Of a stretch of DNA of 64,000 bases, positions 54,802 through 64,000 are shown in pieces. Numbering within the stretch: position 1 is the first letter of the stretch; each line of letters starts with the position of its first letter. This DNA comes from Chamaecrista fasciculata. Its lineage: Eukaryota; Streptophyta; Magnoliopsida; Fabales; Fabaceae. The position numbers and the translations under genes were made by a program. A model generated the notes under the pieces. The model did not search any database. It had not been told where the DNA came from and saw only the letters and a program-made list of their open reading frames with translations. The stretch covers positions 66,531 through 130,530 of the forward strand of contig QANZ01048453.1 in NCBI GenBank assembly GCA_003254925.1, read 5' to 3'.

Positions 54802-55092
54802 TAAAAAAAATCCTAACAAAATATTTTAAAAATCATTCTCAAATCTCAAAGATATATCAAACAGATTTTGGGCATAACAAAAAATATAATTCAACTAGAA
54901 AAGGAAACAAAATAACTATCCAATATGCTTAAAAAACATAATTAATTAATTTTGAATCATATTTTCAACAACCACCCTTATTCAAAATTGTAGAAATCTT
55001 CAACTTTTCATGGACCATTTCTTCGATGTACTTCTCTTCTTTTCTTCTTTCCATAATAATAACTATATAATAAGTAATAACAAAAAAAAATG

Positions 55093-55345
55093 GGTTAGCC
55101 TAAGATGCAAAATTTGATTCTTGACATGGGATGCAAATGCTGATGTGACATAATTATAACCATTGATATAATTTAATGCTGAAAAATAATAAAAAAAATA
55201 ATAAATTTTTTAACCAATCACAACTGTGTATAGAGTCACACCACTACTTATATACAACTAATTCTTCCACGTGTCATTATTTTATGGACTCATGACCCAT
55301 TGCACCCCATGTCAAGAATTAAACTTTGCATTACTTATCCTTAAA
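55093..55345. mobile_element. MITE with ~35-bp inverted ends
   Basis: The left 'gatgcaaaatttgattcttg' + 'acatgggatgcaa' and the right 'ttgcaccccatgtcaagaat' + 'taaactttgcat' are inverted. The centre shares 'taatgctgaaaaataata' with 35575-35805. 54820-55080 holds nothing recognisable. Confidence 0.65.
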
Positions 55346-55419
55346 AAATATATAAACAAGTTGATTTATTATTTAATATTAAAACGGGCCGTCCGTTACA
55401 TGAATGGAAGTCTGAAAAA

Positions 55420-55444
55420 TGGGCCTAACCCTTGAAAAGGCCCA
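55420..55444 (+). promoter_or_regulatory. Paired site II motifs in the GRP2 promoter
   Basis: TGGGCC (55420-55425) and GGCCCA (55439-55444) face each other 13 bp apart, with AACCCT between them (telo-box-like). Site II plus telo-box pairs are typical of plant promoters active in dividing cells. An ACGTGTC (ABRE-like) word lies at about 55472. Confidence 0.55.
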
Positions 55445-55522
55445 AGGTTTTACAAAAGACGCATTGGGGTTGACGTGTCGCTTCACATTTCCGAGTCGTG
55501 GATATAACCTATAACCTATAAC

Positions 55523-55538
55523 CTATATATATATATAA
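55523..55538 (+). promoter_or_regulatory. TATA box of the GRP2-like gene
   Basis: A TATATATATATATAA run about 80-95 bp before the ATG; the leader carries a GA-rich stretch just before the start codon. Confidence 0.6.
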
Positions 55539-55617
55539 CAGTCCTCTTTTTTCACTCTTCTCTCCTGCCGCAAACGAACGCTCTCTGTGACTGTACTGTT
55601 AAGAGAGAGAGAGAAAG

Positions 55618-56214
55618 ATGGGAGAGAGATTGACTGGTAAGGTGAAGTGGTTCAATGACCAGAAGGGTTTCGGATTCATAACCCCTGACGATGGCGGCGA
55701 GGATCTCTTCGTTCATCAGTCTTCGATCCGATCCCAGGGTTTCCGGAGTCTCGGCGACGGCGAGTCTGTCGAGTTCCAGATCGACTCCGACTCCGATTCA
55801 CGAACCAAAGCCATTGATGTCACCGGACCTGACGGTGCTCCTGTTCAGGGAAGCCGACGCGGCGGCGGAGGCGGTGGAGGAGGAGGAGGCGGACGAGGTG
55901 GTGGCGGATACGGCGGCGGTGGTTATGGCGGCGGCGGAGGCGGTTACGGAGGCGGTGGACGAGGCGGAAGAGGCGGCGGTGGTTACGGAGGAAGCGGTGG
56001 ATATGGCGGCGGCGGCGGCGGAGGAGGAGGCTGTTATAAGTGTGGTGAGTCTGGTCACATAGCAAGGGACTGCTTCCAGGGAGGAGGCGGCGGCGGCGGC
56101 GGAGGAAGGTACGGTGGAGGCGGTGGTGGATATGGCGGCGGCGGCGGTGGAAGCTGCTATACCTGTGGAGAATCAGGGCATTTCGCGAGGGATTGCCCTA
56201 GCAACGCTCGTTGA
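55618..56214 (+). CDS. GRP2: Cold-shock-domain glycine-rich RNA-binding protein (GRP2/CSP type)
   Basis: 198 residues, single exon. The N-terminal cold-shock domain (about residues 6-75) has both nucleic-acid-binding motifs, KGFGFI (16-21) and DLFVHQ (29-34). A Gly/Tyr/Arg-rich region follows (about 80-138), then CCHC zinc knuckles at 139-152 ([14 protein letters not shown]) and 180-193 ([14 protein letters not shown]) separated by another Gly-rich stretch. Two knuckles match plant GRP2/CSP2-CSP4 rather than the seven-knuckle CSP1/CSP3 type. Family members bind and unwind RNA or DNA, act as RNA chaperones in cold response and affect flowering time; they are found in nucleus and cytoplasm. The reading frame is uniform and GC-rich against an AT-rich background. 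Confidence 0.95.
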   Translation: MGERLTGKVKWFNDQKGFGFITPDDGGEDLFVHQSSIRSQGFRSLGDGESVEFQIDSDSDSRTKAIDVTGPDGAPVQGSRRGGGGGGGGGGGRGGGGYGGGGYGGGGGGYGGGGRGGRGGGGYGGSGGYGGGGGGGGGCYKCGESGHIARDCFQGGGGGGGGGRYGGGGGGYGGGGGGSCYTCGESGHFARDCPSNAR

Positions 56215-57425
56215 GAAGGAGGTATACTCGATCTGAGTAAAATTAGGTTAAAGTCTTGTTTGGTTTTGGTTGGATCTGTGTTGTTTTGTGAGGACGCTTG
56301 ATATGAATCTGCGTTTGAAATAGGGTTAGGGTTTCATTCTGGATCTAACTATTATTATGTGGTTTCTGCTGCGGTTAGTTTTAGTTCATATGACAGGCGA
56401 TTAGTGTTGGTTTCTTTGGATTTTCGCAGGGTATTTATCAAGATCCTATATCATATTTTATCTCTTTTTCACTGTGTTTCAAAATGTTCATACTCATGAG
56501 TCATGAATGATCTCGCTTATTTTGTCCTAAGAAAAACCAAGAAATTTAGGTAAGCAAACCCGCCTGCTTGCCCTTTGTGGGAAAGCAATTATATTGTGGA
56601 TGGACACGATAGCGAAACCTAATTATTCTAATGCTTTTTCTTTTTCAATGTAGATTCTAATTAAAACATGTTGAACTTTGGTTTGAGTCTTTGAGTAACA
56701 ATCAATAATTCGGACGCCTTAATTCTACATAGAAGATGAGTGAGAGAACTTCAATTTCTTTTGGGTTACAACTTACAAGAGAACTTAGATTTTTTTTAGT
56801 TCTTGAATTTGTTGAAAATATATTCTTTGGCCAATGATTTCGGCGAAAACTATTTCTGACTTAGAGATTATATAGTTGATGACTAAAAGTATATTTCTAA
56901 TATCACTAGATTTAAATAACTATTTTGAGACAAAATCAGGATTAAATAAAGGTTTTGCTGTAGAAGATTTTAATCACCGGGCCCGTTTGTTGCATTTGAC
57001 ATCCACAAGTTTTTGGGCTGTTACAGAAAAGCTAGGCAGGCCCAAACTTGAAAAGAATTAACCTGCTTTATGAAAGTTATGCGTCTCAATGTTATGAGAA
57101 CTGGTCAGTGAAAGGTTCGGTTTGGATTATTTGACTGGACATGATGTTGAACTATTTTGGATCGCGCTTTGGACCAAATTGAATTGGAGCGATTTTTAGA
57201 AATAGAAGAATTGATATTTGCAAATTAGAATTAGTCAATTCACTCAACTCATTTCATTGTTATTTGATTTGGTTTGGTATAGACTCAATATTTTTTCTTC
57301 AAAATTCAATTCAAACCAATTGGTCCTAAGGAAAATTTCGGCCCAAACCAACGTATCGTATCAATGACAAAAAGAAAAAAACACTCCGTGAACACCCTTA
57401 TAAAAATGAGTGGACATTAATGGAA
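56215..57425. other. 3' UTR and downstream DNA of the GRP2-like gene, no further gene seen
   Basis: The first 200-300 bp are the likely 3' UTR. The rest is AT-rich with no supported frame, apart from a short open stretch around 56876-57061 that I do not recognise. Confidence 0.5.
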
Positions 57426-57429
57426 TTAA

Positions 57430-58590
57430 CTCAATTTCTTTGGTGGGTATTGGCAATGGTGGGTATTGGCAATGGTCAATCTATTCGTTCCTCTTTGCCT
57501 TTTTGGTGGTTAACTCACTCCTTACCTGATGCCACGACTGTAGCTCCATGTGATCTTAAATCTCTTAATACTTTGGAATGGAATTGTTCTATGATTTTTA
57601 ATAATTTGCCAGGAATTGTTCTATGATTTTTAATAATTTGCCACCACACGTAGCCTCTCGTATTCTTTCTATTCTGTTATCCAAATGTAATGTTCCAGAT
57701 CAGTATATTTGGACAGTTGATAGCTCTGGCAATTATACGACAGCTAAAGGTTACAGTATCCTCTTTGAACAACTATGAAACATATTTGGAAACAAAAAAT
57801 TTCAATGCGATTAATTGTTTTACTTTGGAAGTTTCTAATGATGTACTCCCTACGTAAAGCATCCTTCATCATCATCATGTGCCAATTTCTCAAGAGTGTC
57901 CTCTTTGTGATTGGGGAGAATCGGAATCCTTACAACATCTTTTCTTCCAGTGCTCTTTTGCATGTGCAGTTTGGTTCAGATTTGATTCCTCCCCACTCTT
58001 TTAAATCATGGTTTTGATTCCTCCCCACTCTTTTAAATCATGGTTATCTGACTGGCTAACTCAACATGAGCCTTTTCCACATCCTAAAATTCATCCTTCA
58101 TCAACGATTGATCAGGCAGTTCATAACTACCATATCAATGCCAAAGCGAGAGCAAAGTTCCCTCGACACACTTTTTACCAATTCCTCCTGATTGTCATAA
58201 ACAACCAAATCCTCTCTCCGAGGATAATGGAAATTTGTTAAACTTTCCTGGTTCAATAATTCTTTTTTTTTTTATCAAAATCAAAATCCAGGTTTTTCTA
58301 TATTTCTGTTTTTATGCATTATACTTTCATTAAAAATATTCAGGTCCACTCTATTTCAGACAAACGATTTAAACAAGCTGGTGGTCTCTGGATTCTTCGT
58401 CAAACACTTATCCAGGTAGCTCACTCTCTTCAACAGCGACTCTCAATCATAACATCATCTTTTGGAGTTGCACAAGTTATCTGTACCAAATCTCGCACTC
58501 CTTCTCACCTTTATACGTTGCAACAAGATTGCGTCCGCCTGCTCCAAGCGTCAGGTTTGTATAATTATGACTTCATCTCTATCCTGTAAT
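57430..58590 (+). pseudogene. LINE ORF2 3' fragment (zf-RVT, RNase H) with exact tandem duplications
   Basis: On the plus strand: GNGQSIR (57475), then QYIWTVDSSGNYTTAKGYSI (57690-57770). A zf-RVT block (ISQECPLCDWGESESLQHLF, 57885-57950, with FFQC) follows, and then an RNase H-like tail (GGLWILR ... VAHSLQQRL, about 58380). Reading frames shift at several points. Three exact short tandem duplications (16, 32 and 32 bp) lie inside it. It is dead and lacks the endonuclease and reverse-transcriptase core. Confidence 0.75.
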
Positions 58591-58882
58591 AGTCTGTTTT
58601 ATATAATAAAAAAAAATAGTTCTAACAAGTGGACATTAATGGAATAGAATAGAATGAGTAACTATATTTTTCAGGAGTTTTAGTGAAAAGAATGAATGAA
58701 CACATCTATTACTAAGTCTATTCTATCCTTAGCCTTTCAAATTGAGGGGCAAACAAAAATGACTTTTTAGTTGGACAAGCAAAATATTTAAACACAAATT
58801 TTTTGGATGGACAATATTGTATTCCATTCCCTCCGCTTTTCTTCCAAACATGTTCTAAATCAATTCCTGCAGGCGGAAGACA

Positions 58883-58883
58883 G

Positions 58884-58925
<42 letters not shown>
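58883..58925. repeat. (AG)n microsatellite
   Basis: About 20 AG units. Confidence 0.9.
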
Positions 58926-58928
<3 letters not shown>

Positions 58929-58929
58929 G

Positions 58930-60410
58930 TCATGTAAGAAAGTATGTCAATAAATGTTTACATGTTTAGGCTATGATTTTTTTATAAGAAAGTATGTCAT
59001 GTAATTTACATGTTTTGAATTAGTTTTTGAGCACACAATATAATATGATTAATTTCTAATAAATCTTATAAAAAAAATTGTCAGAGAAATTTGTAAGTTT
59101 TAAGGTCTCAAATTATAACGACACACTCGAATTATTTTTATTAAAAAAAATTGACAGAAATTTCTGAATTCATTATATTATGAGTTTTTTTTTTTGGAGA
59201 AATTAATGGATTCAGAAATTTCGTTTACAAATTAATTGGCTAAAAGATAATTAATTGACTCAGAAATTATATTGTGAGAAATTTCAATCGACTGAAAATT
59301 CTATTCTCTGTCAGTTTATTCTTTGTCAATTTACAAAGTTCTAATTCTTATTCTTATTAATCTCTATGATTCTACTTTCATTATTAGATTGGAAAAACGA
59401 TGCATAAATGGATGCCACATGTCTATTTTCATGTATTTTCTTTTGTAACTTAATCAGTTTCTAATCAATTTTTCAGTGGATCTGAAATTATCCATGCGAA
59501 AACAATAAAAAAAAATGGCAAGATTAGGTTAATTAATTAAAAAGATCACTTATACATACATGATGCGAGAATCAATTTGAGAGAAAATATTTAGAAGTTA
59601 TTTTAAAAAAAAATTTACTTTTTAATTTCTTTATTTATTAATTCATGAATCAATCTTTAAATGATCAACATACATGATTCAATCTCTGATATATGACAAT
59701 CATCACTGATTTATTCCCTAAATCAAATTAAATAACAAAAAAAATACAAATTCAATTTAAATTAAGGGTTTACATAAATATGGTTTAAATTTAGAGACTA
59801 ACTTGTTAATAATTATAATATTTTAAAAATTAAATCGTGTATTTCAATTATTTGGTGTTTGGTTAACTCAATTGAAAATATAAAGAAAGTTTCTCATTAA
59901 TTAATGTGGGGCCTTAATTATGTTTTCTTTTATAACTTTAGAATTTATAATTTGGTGTTGAATCCATAATGATGCATGCTATAAGAAGATTAGGCTAATA
60001 AATTAAAAAGATCACTCATACATAATGTGAGAATCAATGAACAAATGTGATTGAAAATTAATTAATGTGGCCTTGTAATATAATATCCTTAATTTATTGT
60101 GATTTCCCTATCATGTTTGTAAGCTCCTCGAAGAAGTTAAAAAAAAAAAAATAGAAGAAAAGTGGTGCCTTTGACTAATGAAACGAGTAATGAGCGAGCA
60201 CTAATAAAAAACACTCGTTACTTATCTACGAACGAGACTACTAATCCCTAAGGTACCTCTACGTGTTTGTATATATATATATATATAAACTTTTTCACTC
60301 ACAACTCATGACACAACTCATGACCCTTCTTTCATTCATATTTTACATATATATATATTTGAATATTGGCTCGTATATTTTTTATAATTTTTGTGTTATA
60401 TTTTTTTATA
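58930..60410. other. AT-rich intergenic DNA, no gene seen
   Basis: No supported frame or bounded element. The phrase 'aaaaagatcactyatacata' occurs twice (59540 and 60007) with similar neighbours, suggesting an old duplication. A (TA)n tract lies at about 60270. Confidence 0.5.
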
Positions 60411-60417
60411 TTGAAAC

Positions 60418-60890
60418 AGGATGATGTCTGCCTTGTCGCGTTCCTCATAACAAGCTCTCTGTATGTTACTATGGAATATTTTTGATTTAGAAATGACATC
60501 TCGAAACCTATGTCTTTACTTCGATTGGAATCAGCTTCTGTACGTCATCTCAATTATTCTACTTCACCCACACCTTTTTTAAGAATCATCATGAATGTTC
60601 ATCTGTCTCTCAAAAATCCAAACTCTTTAACATTTGTTTATCATGACAGCAATGTCAGTGTGTTGTATGTAACTCCAGTATTGGTGATGTCATATTAGGC
60701 AAGAGGGTGCTTTGGACGGCCAGAACACTGAAGGAATCGACATTACATTCAACTTGAGTTCCAATGATGGTAACATAAATTTTATTGATACTCGCAATCT
60801 CACTAATAATATTATTTCAAGGTTCAAATCACGTAGTTTTCTTCTCAGCCTCCCCTCACACTCAATCCAGAATCTCCAAAGCCCATAGAT
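60418..60890 (+). pseudogene. LEA_2 (LEA14/NDR1-HIN1-like) gene fragment
   Basis: The plus strand reads in pieces as an LEA_2 domain: ASVRHLNYSTSPTPFL ... MNVHLSLKNPNSLTFVYHDS near 60535-60660. After a frameshift it continues IGDVILGKRVL ... ARTLKESTLH (60675-60745), and after another shift SSNDGNINFIDTRNL (60755-60800). The N-terminal membrane segment usual in this family is not readable. At least two frameshifts make it a pseudogene; intact members are stress-related or membrane-anchored proteins. Confidence 0.6.
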
Positions 60891-60899
60891 AGTACTTTT

Positions 60900-61520
60900 G
60901 TTTTTATTGTTCAAATGACTTGAATAAATTGTTTTTTTTTCAATTTGTGGTTGAAGTTTGTTTTGAGTTTCATCTACACGTATCAAAGCATCCAGTTTGC
61001 TAACGTTATTATGTTAGGTTTCCTTATCGTTAATAAATAGCTATATTTCATGGTGGAAATGAGATGTTAATATATAGATATTATCAAGTTCTCAAACCAC
61101 TCGCCGTTGTTTAGTCCATAAGATTGACCTGCATCTAAGATTGTGATTGGGGATTTAAAAATAATTAACTAACCAACCATACAATTGCCACAATTTTAAT
61201 TTTTAGTGGGTACTCCAAGGAAAAAAAATGGTAGTTCATTTTGGGATGAAATGTAGCCATATATAACAAAAAAAGAGAATTGCTATTAAATTGTATATAT
61301 ATTAAGAATGATTATTATTAATTCATCTTATTTCCTAAATTGCTAAATCAATCAAAGCAATTTGTTTCCTCACTTGGAGTTTTATTTCAGTAAATGACCT
61401 CTATTAGATAAGAACCAGCGAAAATTTGTTTCTGATGACTGCTGAAGAATCCTAACATAAGACAAAGTATGAAATCAATTTATTTACTCAACAAATTAAC
61501 TCTAATTGCAAGTCAAACCA
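60900..61520. other. AT-rich intergenic DNA, no gene seen
   Basis: Nothing recognised on either strand. Confidence 0.5.
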
Positions 61521-61524
61521 AAAT

Positions 61525-61690
61525 AAAGTCAAATTAAAACATAAAATCTCGAAAGCCCATACCTCCTCCACTTTTAAGTCTTCATAATCTTTTTAAACTT
61601 AGCCAATGCATTGTAGAAATTGATTGGGTTTTTAAGCAAATTATTAGAGATAAATTCAGCATTAAAACTGCGTTTTGCTAATAAAGTCAT
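61525..61690 (-). pseudogene. Short LINE ORF2 shard
   Basis: On the minus strand it reads like MHWLS ... LKSGGGMGFRDF, the same stretch as in the LINE remnant near 51250-51340, at close DNA identity, followed by stops. It is a small fragment of the same LINE lineage. Confidence 0.6.
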
Positions 61691-62110
61691 CCACAGTTGG
61701 CCAAAATAAAAAAATAAATAAATAAATAAAGGCATCCATAATTATAAGTTGATAACTATATCACATTCCTCTTAAGTCTTAACTATATCACATCCATGAT
61801 TATTATTTTTAGTATTTCTTTTAATTTTTTAAATAAAAGAGAAAATATATCTCAATTTTCCTTTAAATTTGATTAGTTTCAATTAGACCATTTACGTAAA
61901 AACTTCCTAACTCTTAACACTGTTAGTTTTTTTTTTACGAAAATCTTGGTAAAAATACTATTTTAAGATAGTAAGTGTTAATTTTTATGCATTTGACTTC
62001 CTATTTATATGAGAGAAGGACTTTAACACAAAAAAAGAAAAGTATTTTAACCAAGATTCAAGAACAAAAACTTTTCTTTTTGTTTGTCAAAGTCCTTATC
62101 TCATACAAAT

Positions 62111-63496
62111 TGTGAGATCCCGAAGATTTAGAATTTAATTTTGGGTGTTCAAGAATAGAATTAGTGATTTTTAGAATTTTGAATAGAATTTTAAGCGAAT
62201 TTTAAACCAGTATTAGGATTTTTGGGTTTAAATTTTAGAAATTTGTGAACTTTGAAATTTAGAATTTTAATTATCATATTTGGAATCTCCATATTATATT
62301 TGGCTTGTGGTATAAATTTGGGAGGAAACAAAATTTAAAATTTTATCTGGGTTTTTATTTGGACCCAACAAATAACACTTTCAATTAAGAACTGAAACGT
62401 GTTAGAGATAAAATTTTCAAAAATAAATTACATATTTGGAATCTATTCATCAAAACGAATCCAATTATATAAATTTTGTCAATAAATTTATTTCCGGAAA
62501 ATACGTGTTTTTAGGGACTAAAATTGTAGAAATCCAATTTTAAGGAATATTCTTGAGAATATACCCAGCTTGAATCAGCCCCTCTATTCCTGAACCTTAT
62601 TTCCTTCCACTCATTTACTTTTATTAAAAAAAAAATATAAATAAAAGAATGACCCAGTTTTCCCTGAGCCATACAATGGAAGAGTGTCCAAAAGGAAGCC
62701 ATACGAGGTAATCTTTATTCGATGACTCATGATTTTATATAAATTTTCTCTATTTTTAAACAAACAAGATTTTATTCGAAGTTACGCATTCGATTGCTTA
62801 AATAATGTTTACAAAGTTTTATTTCTAACTTCTCCAAAAGCATGATCATGAAGAGACTTTTAAAGTTACTTACGAAAAGACTTTTAAAGTTATAATTATA
62901 GTTAAATCTATATTATTTATCAACTTTAATCCCTTATGAGTTATTAATCTTTGATTGATTTAAATACTCTAGCATATCACACGTTGATCCTTGTAATGTG
63001 TTTTAAAAGAAGATTTCGTTACTTGGTTTCCTGTCAGAAAGTTGTTTTAACAAAACTTTAATTCTTTGTTACTTCCTTTACTAAACATTATTCGAACTTT
63101 ATTTTCTTTGCGACGATTCTTCGAAGAGTGATCTTAAAATTTCCTTAATTCCAAAAGGTTTTCTTAAATTGGTAGTTGTCCCCATATTTTAATTTTCCTA
63201 GAAGTTCATTAGTTATCTCTACTCGAACTATTTCATATACTGTTACACGATTCATGTTCTAAATACTGTATATGTTGGATAATTTAGTTAGAGGAATGTT
63301 ATCATAAATTATAGATTGTGGATGAGTACTGATTTTGTTGGTGATCCCATGATTGGGACGAGTTAGCCACTCACTGAGTATCGACTCACCCCTCTCGTTT
63401 GATTTTTATTTTAGATACAGGTTCAGGTCAAACCACTGTTTCAGCTGTAGGAGAAAGTTAATCAAAAGCCCACATCATTGTTCGTGTGGGTAATTT
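62111..63496 (+). mobile_element. LTR-retrotransposon remnant, LTR-like unit 1
   Basis: Starts TGTGAGATCCCGAAG. The stretch at 62430-62520 ('catatttggaatctattcat', 'cgaatcca', 'tttttagggacta') recurs in the same order at 63710-63800. Just before unit 2 comes a 'ccactcactgagtatcgact' block and 'atacaggttcaggtcaaacc', which resemble the 3' part of Tekay/Del-type chromovirus LTRs. No protein domain is readable. Confidence 0.5.
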
Positions 63497-64000
63497 TGTA
63501 ATACCCCAAGGTAATTATATTAATTATTAAACTTAGTATTTGACTCTAAAGTAAATTGTGTAGTTAATCTAGAAGTCCCTATGAGCTTGTGGTTAATTTT
63601 TGGGAGCAATCTGACTTAAGAATTTTATCCGGGTCTCAATTTAATTTCATTATAAGACACTTTTGAGTAATAAATAATAATTTATAGATATAATATTTTT
63701 GAAGGTAAAGTGCATATTTGGAACCTACTATTTTCAACGAATCCAACAATATAAAGTTTGTCAAAAATTTCTATTTCTAGCACTTTTGAGATTTAGGGAC
63801 TGTTTTGAAAAAAATTCAAACGTTTCTGGGCAAGACTATGGTTTAGCTTATTTTTCCCTGTGTCAGAATTATATTTTACCCCCCAGATCTGGCCAAAATA
63901 GCAAAACAACCCCCCTTTTATTTATGACAGCGCAACTCTCTCTTTCTCATCCATTCTCATTTTCAACTCTCCCAAACCCTCTCATCTCTTCCTCTCAAGA
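63497..64000 (+). mobile_element. LTR-like unit 2, cut by the window edge
   Basis: Starts TGTAATACCCCAAGG, about 1386 bp after unit 1, and shares its later blocks in the same orientation. It ends in a C/T-rich 'ctctctctttctcatcc' stretch at the window edge, like the leader region of such LTRs. Confidence 0.5.

Noticed and set aside
55691-56065. Ala/Ser/Arg-rich frames opposite or beside the GRP2-like gene
   Set aside because: They are frame shadows of GGC/GGT repeats coding for glycine.

Overview
The window is an AT-rich piece of plant nuclear chromosome, most likely from a eudicot. Evidence for this is a chloroplast-type small DnaJ protein, an ARMADILLO REPEAT ONLY (ARO) protein, a GRP2/cold-shock-domain protein, a FAR1-type pseudogene, plant L1-type LINEs, a tRNA-derived SINE and CCCTAAA-type (plant telomere) words. 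I cannot name the species. The assembly has two gaps (32736-32912 and 45425-45746), both beside simple repeats, and one isolated unknown base at 29890.

Only four host genes look intact: (i) at the left edge on the minus strand, the main exons of a long coiled-coil protein that runs off the window; (ii) 12755-13276 (+), a chloroplast-targeted DnaJ-domain protein; (iii) 42582-44516 (+), an intronless ARO protein; (iv) 55618-56214 (+), a cold-shock-domain/glycine-rich/CCHC RNA-binding protein. Broken genes are a FAR1/MULE-transposase-like gene (37-41.5 kb, minus), an LEA_2-type gene (60.4-60.9 kb) and three LINE fragments.

Most of the rest is transposon. A LINE with two full-length overlapping ORFs (22.0-28.5 kb, minus) is the only element with intact coding capacity. 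Around it lie two solo LTRs with exact 5-bp target duplications (5318-5833 and 20671-21284), a hAT-like MITE with an 8-bp duplication (9054-9533), a SINE with a 12-bp duplication (9569-9741), Helitron-like termini (33296-33329 and 46411-49012), and direct-repeat LTR-like termini at the right edge.

Two groups of non-autonomous elements stand out. The first is a crowd of palindromic (foldback) Mutator-like elements. Three carry perfect AT-rich 9-bp target duplications. Two larger ones (6634-9030 and 52083-54801) have different outer ends but share inner arms made of degenerate telomere-type words, and both enclose gene-like, GC-richer cores. The second is a trio of PIF/Harbinger-like elements (19920-21958, 39217-41280, 44758-46150) with 3-bp duplications. 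They share a conserved core block, yet each carries its own short repeated word at both ends. One of the trio sits inside the FAR1-like pseudogene, and another lies about 240 bp downstream of the ARO stop codon.

The four host genes are unrelated in function and show no operon or cluster logic. The neighbourhood is best read as sparse single-copy genes separated by nested insertions.
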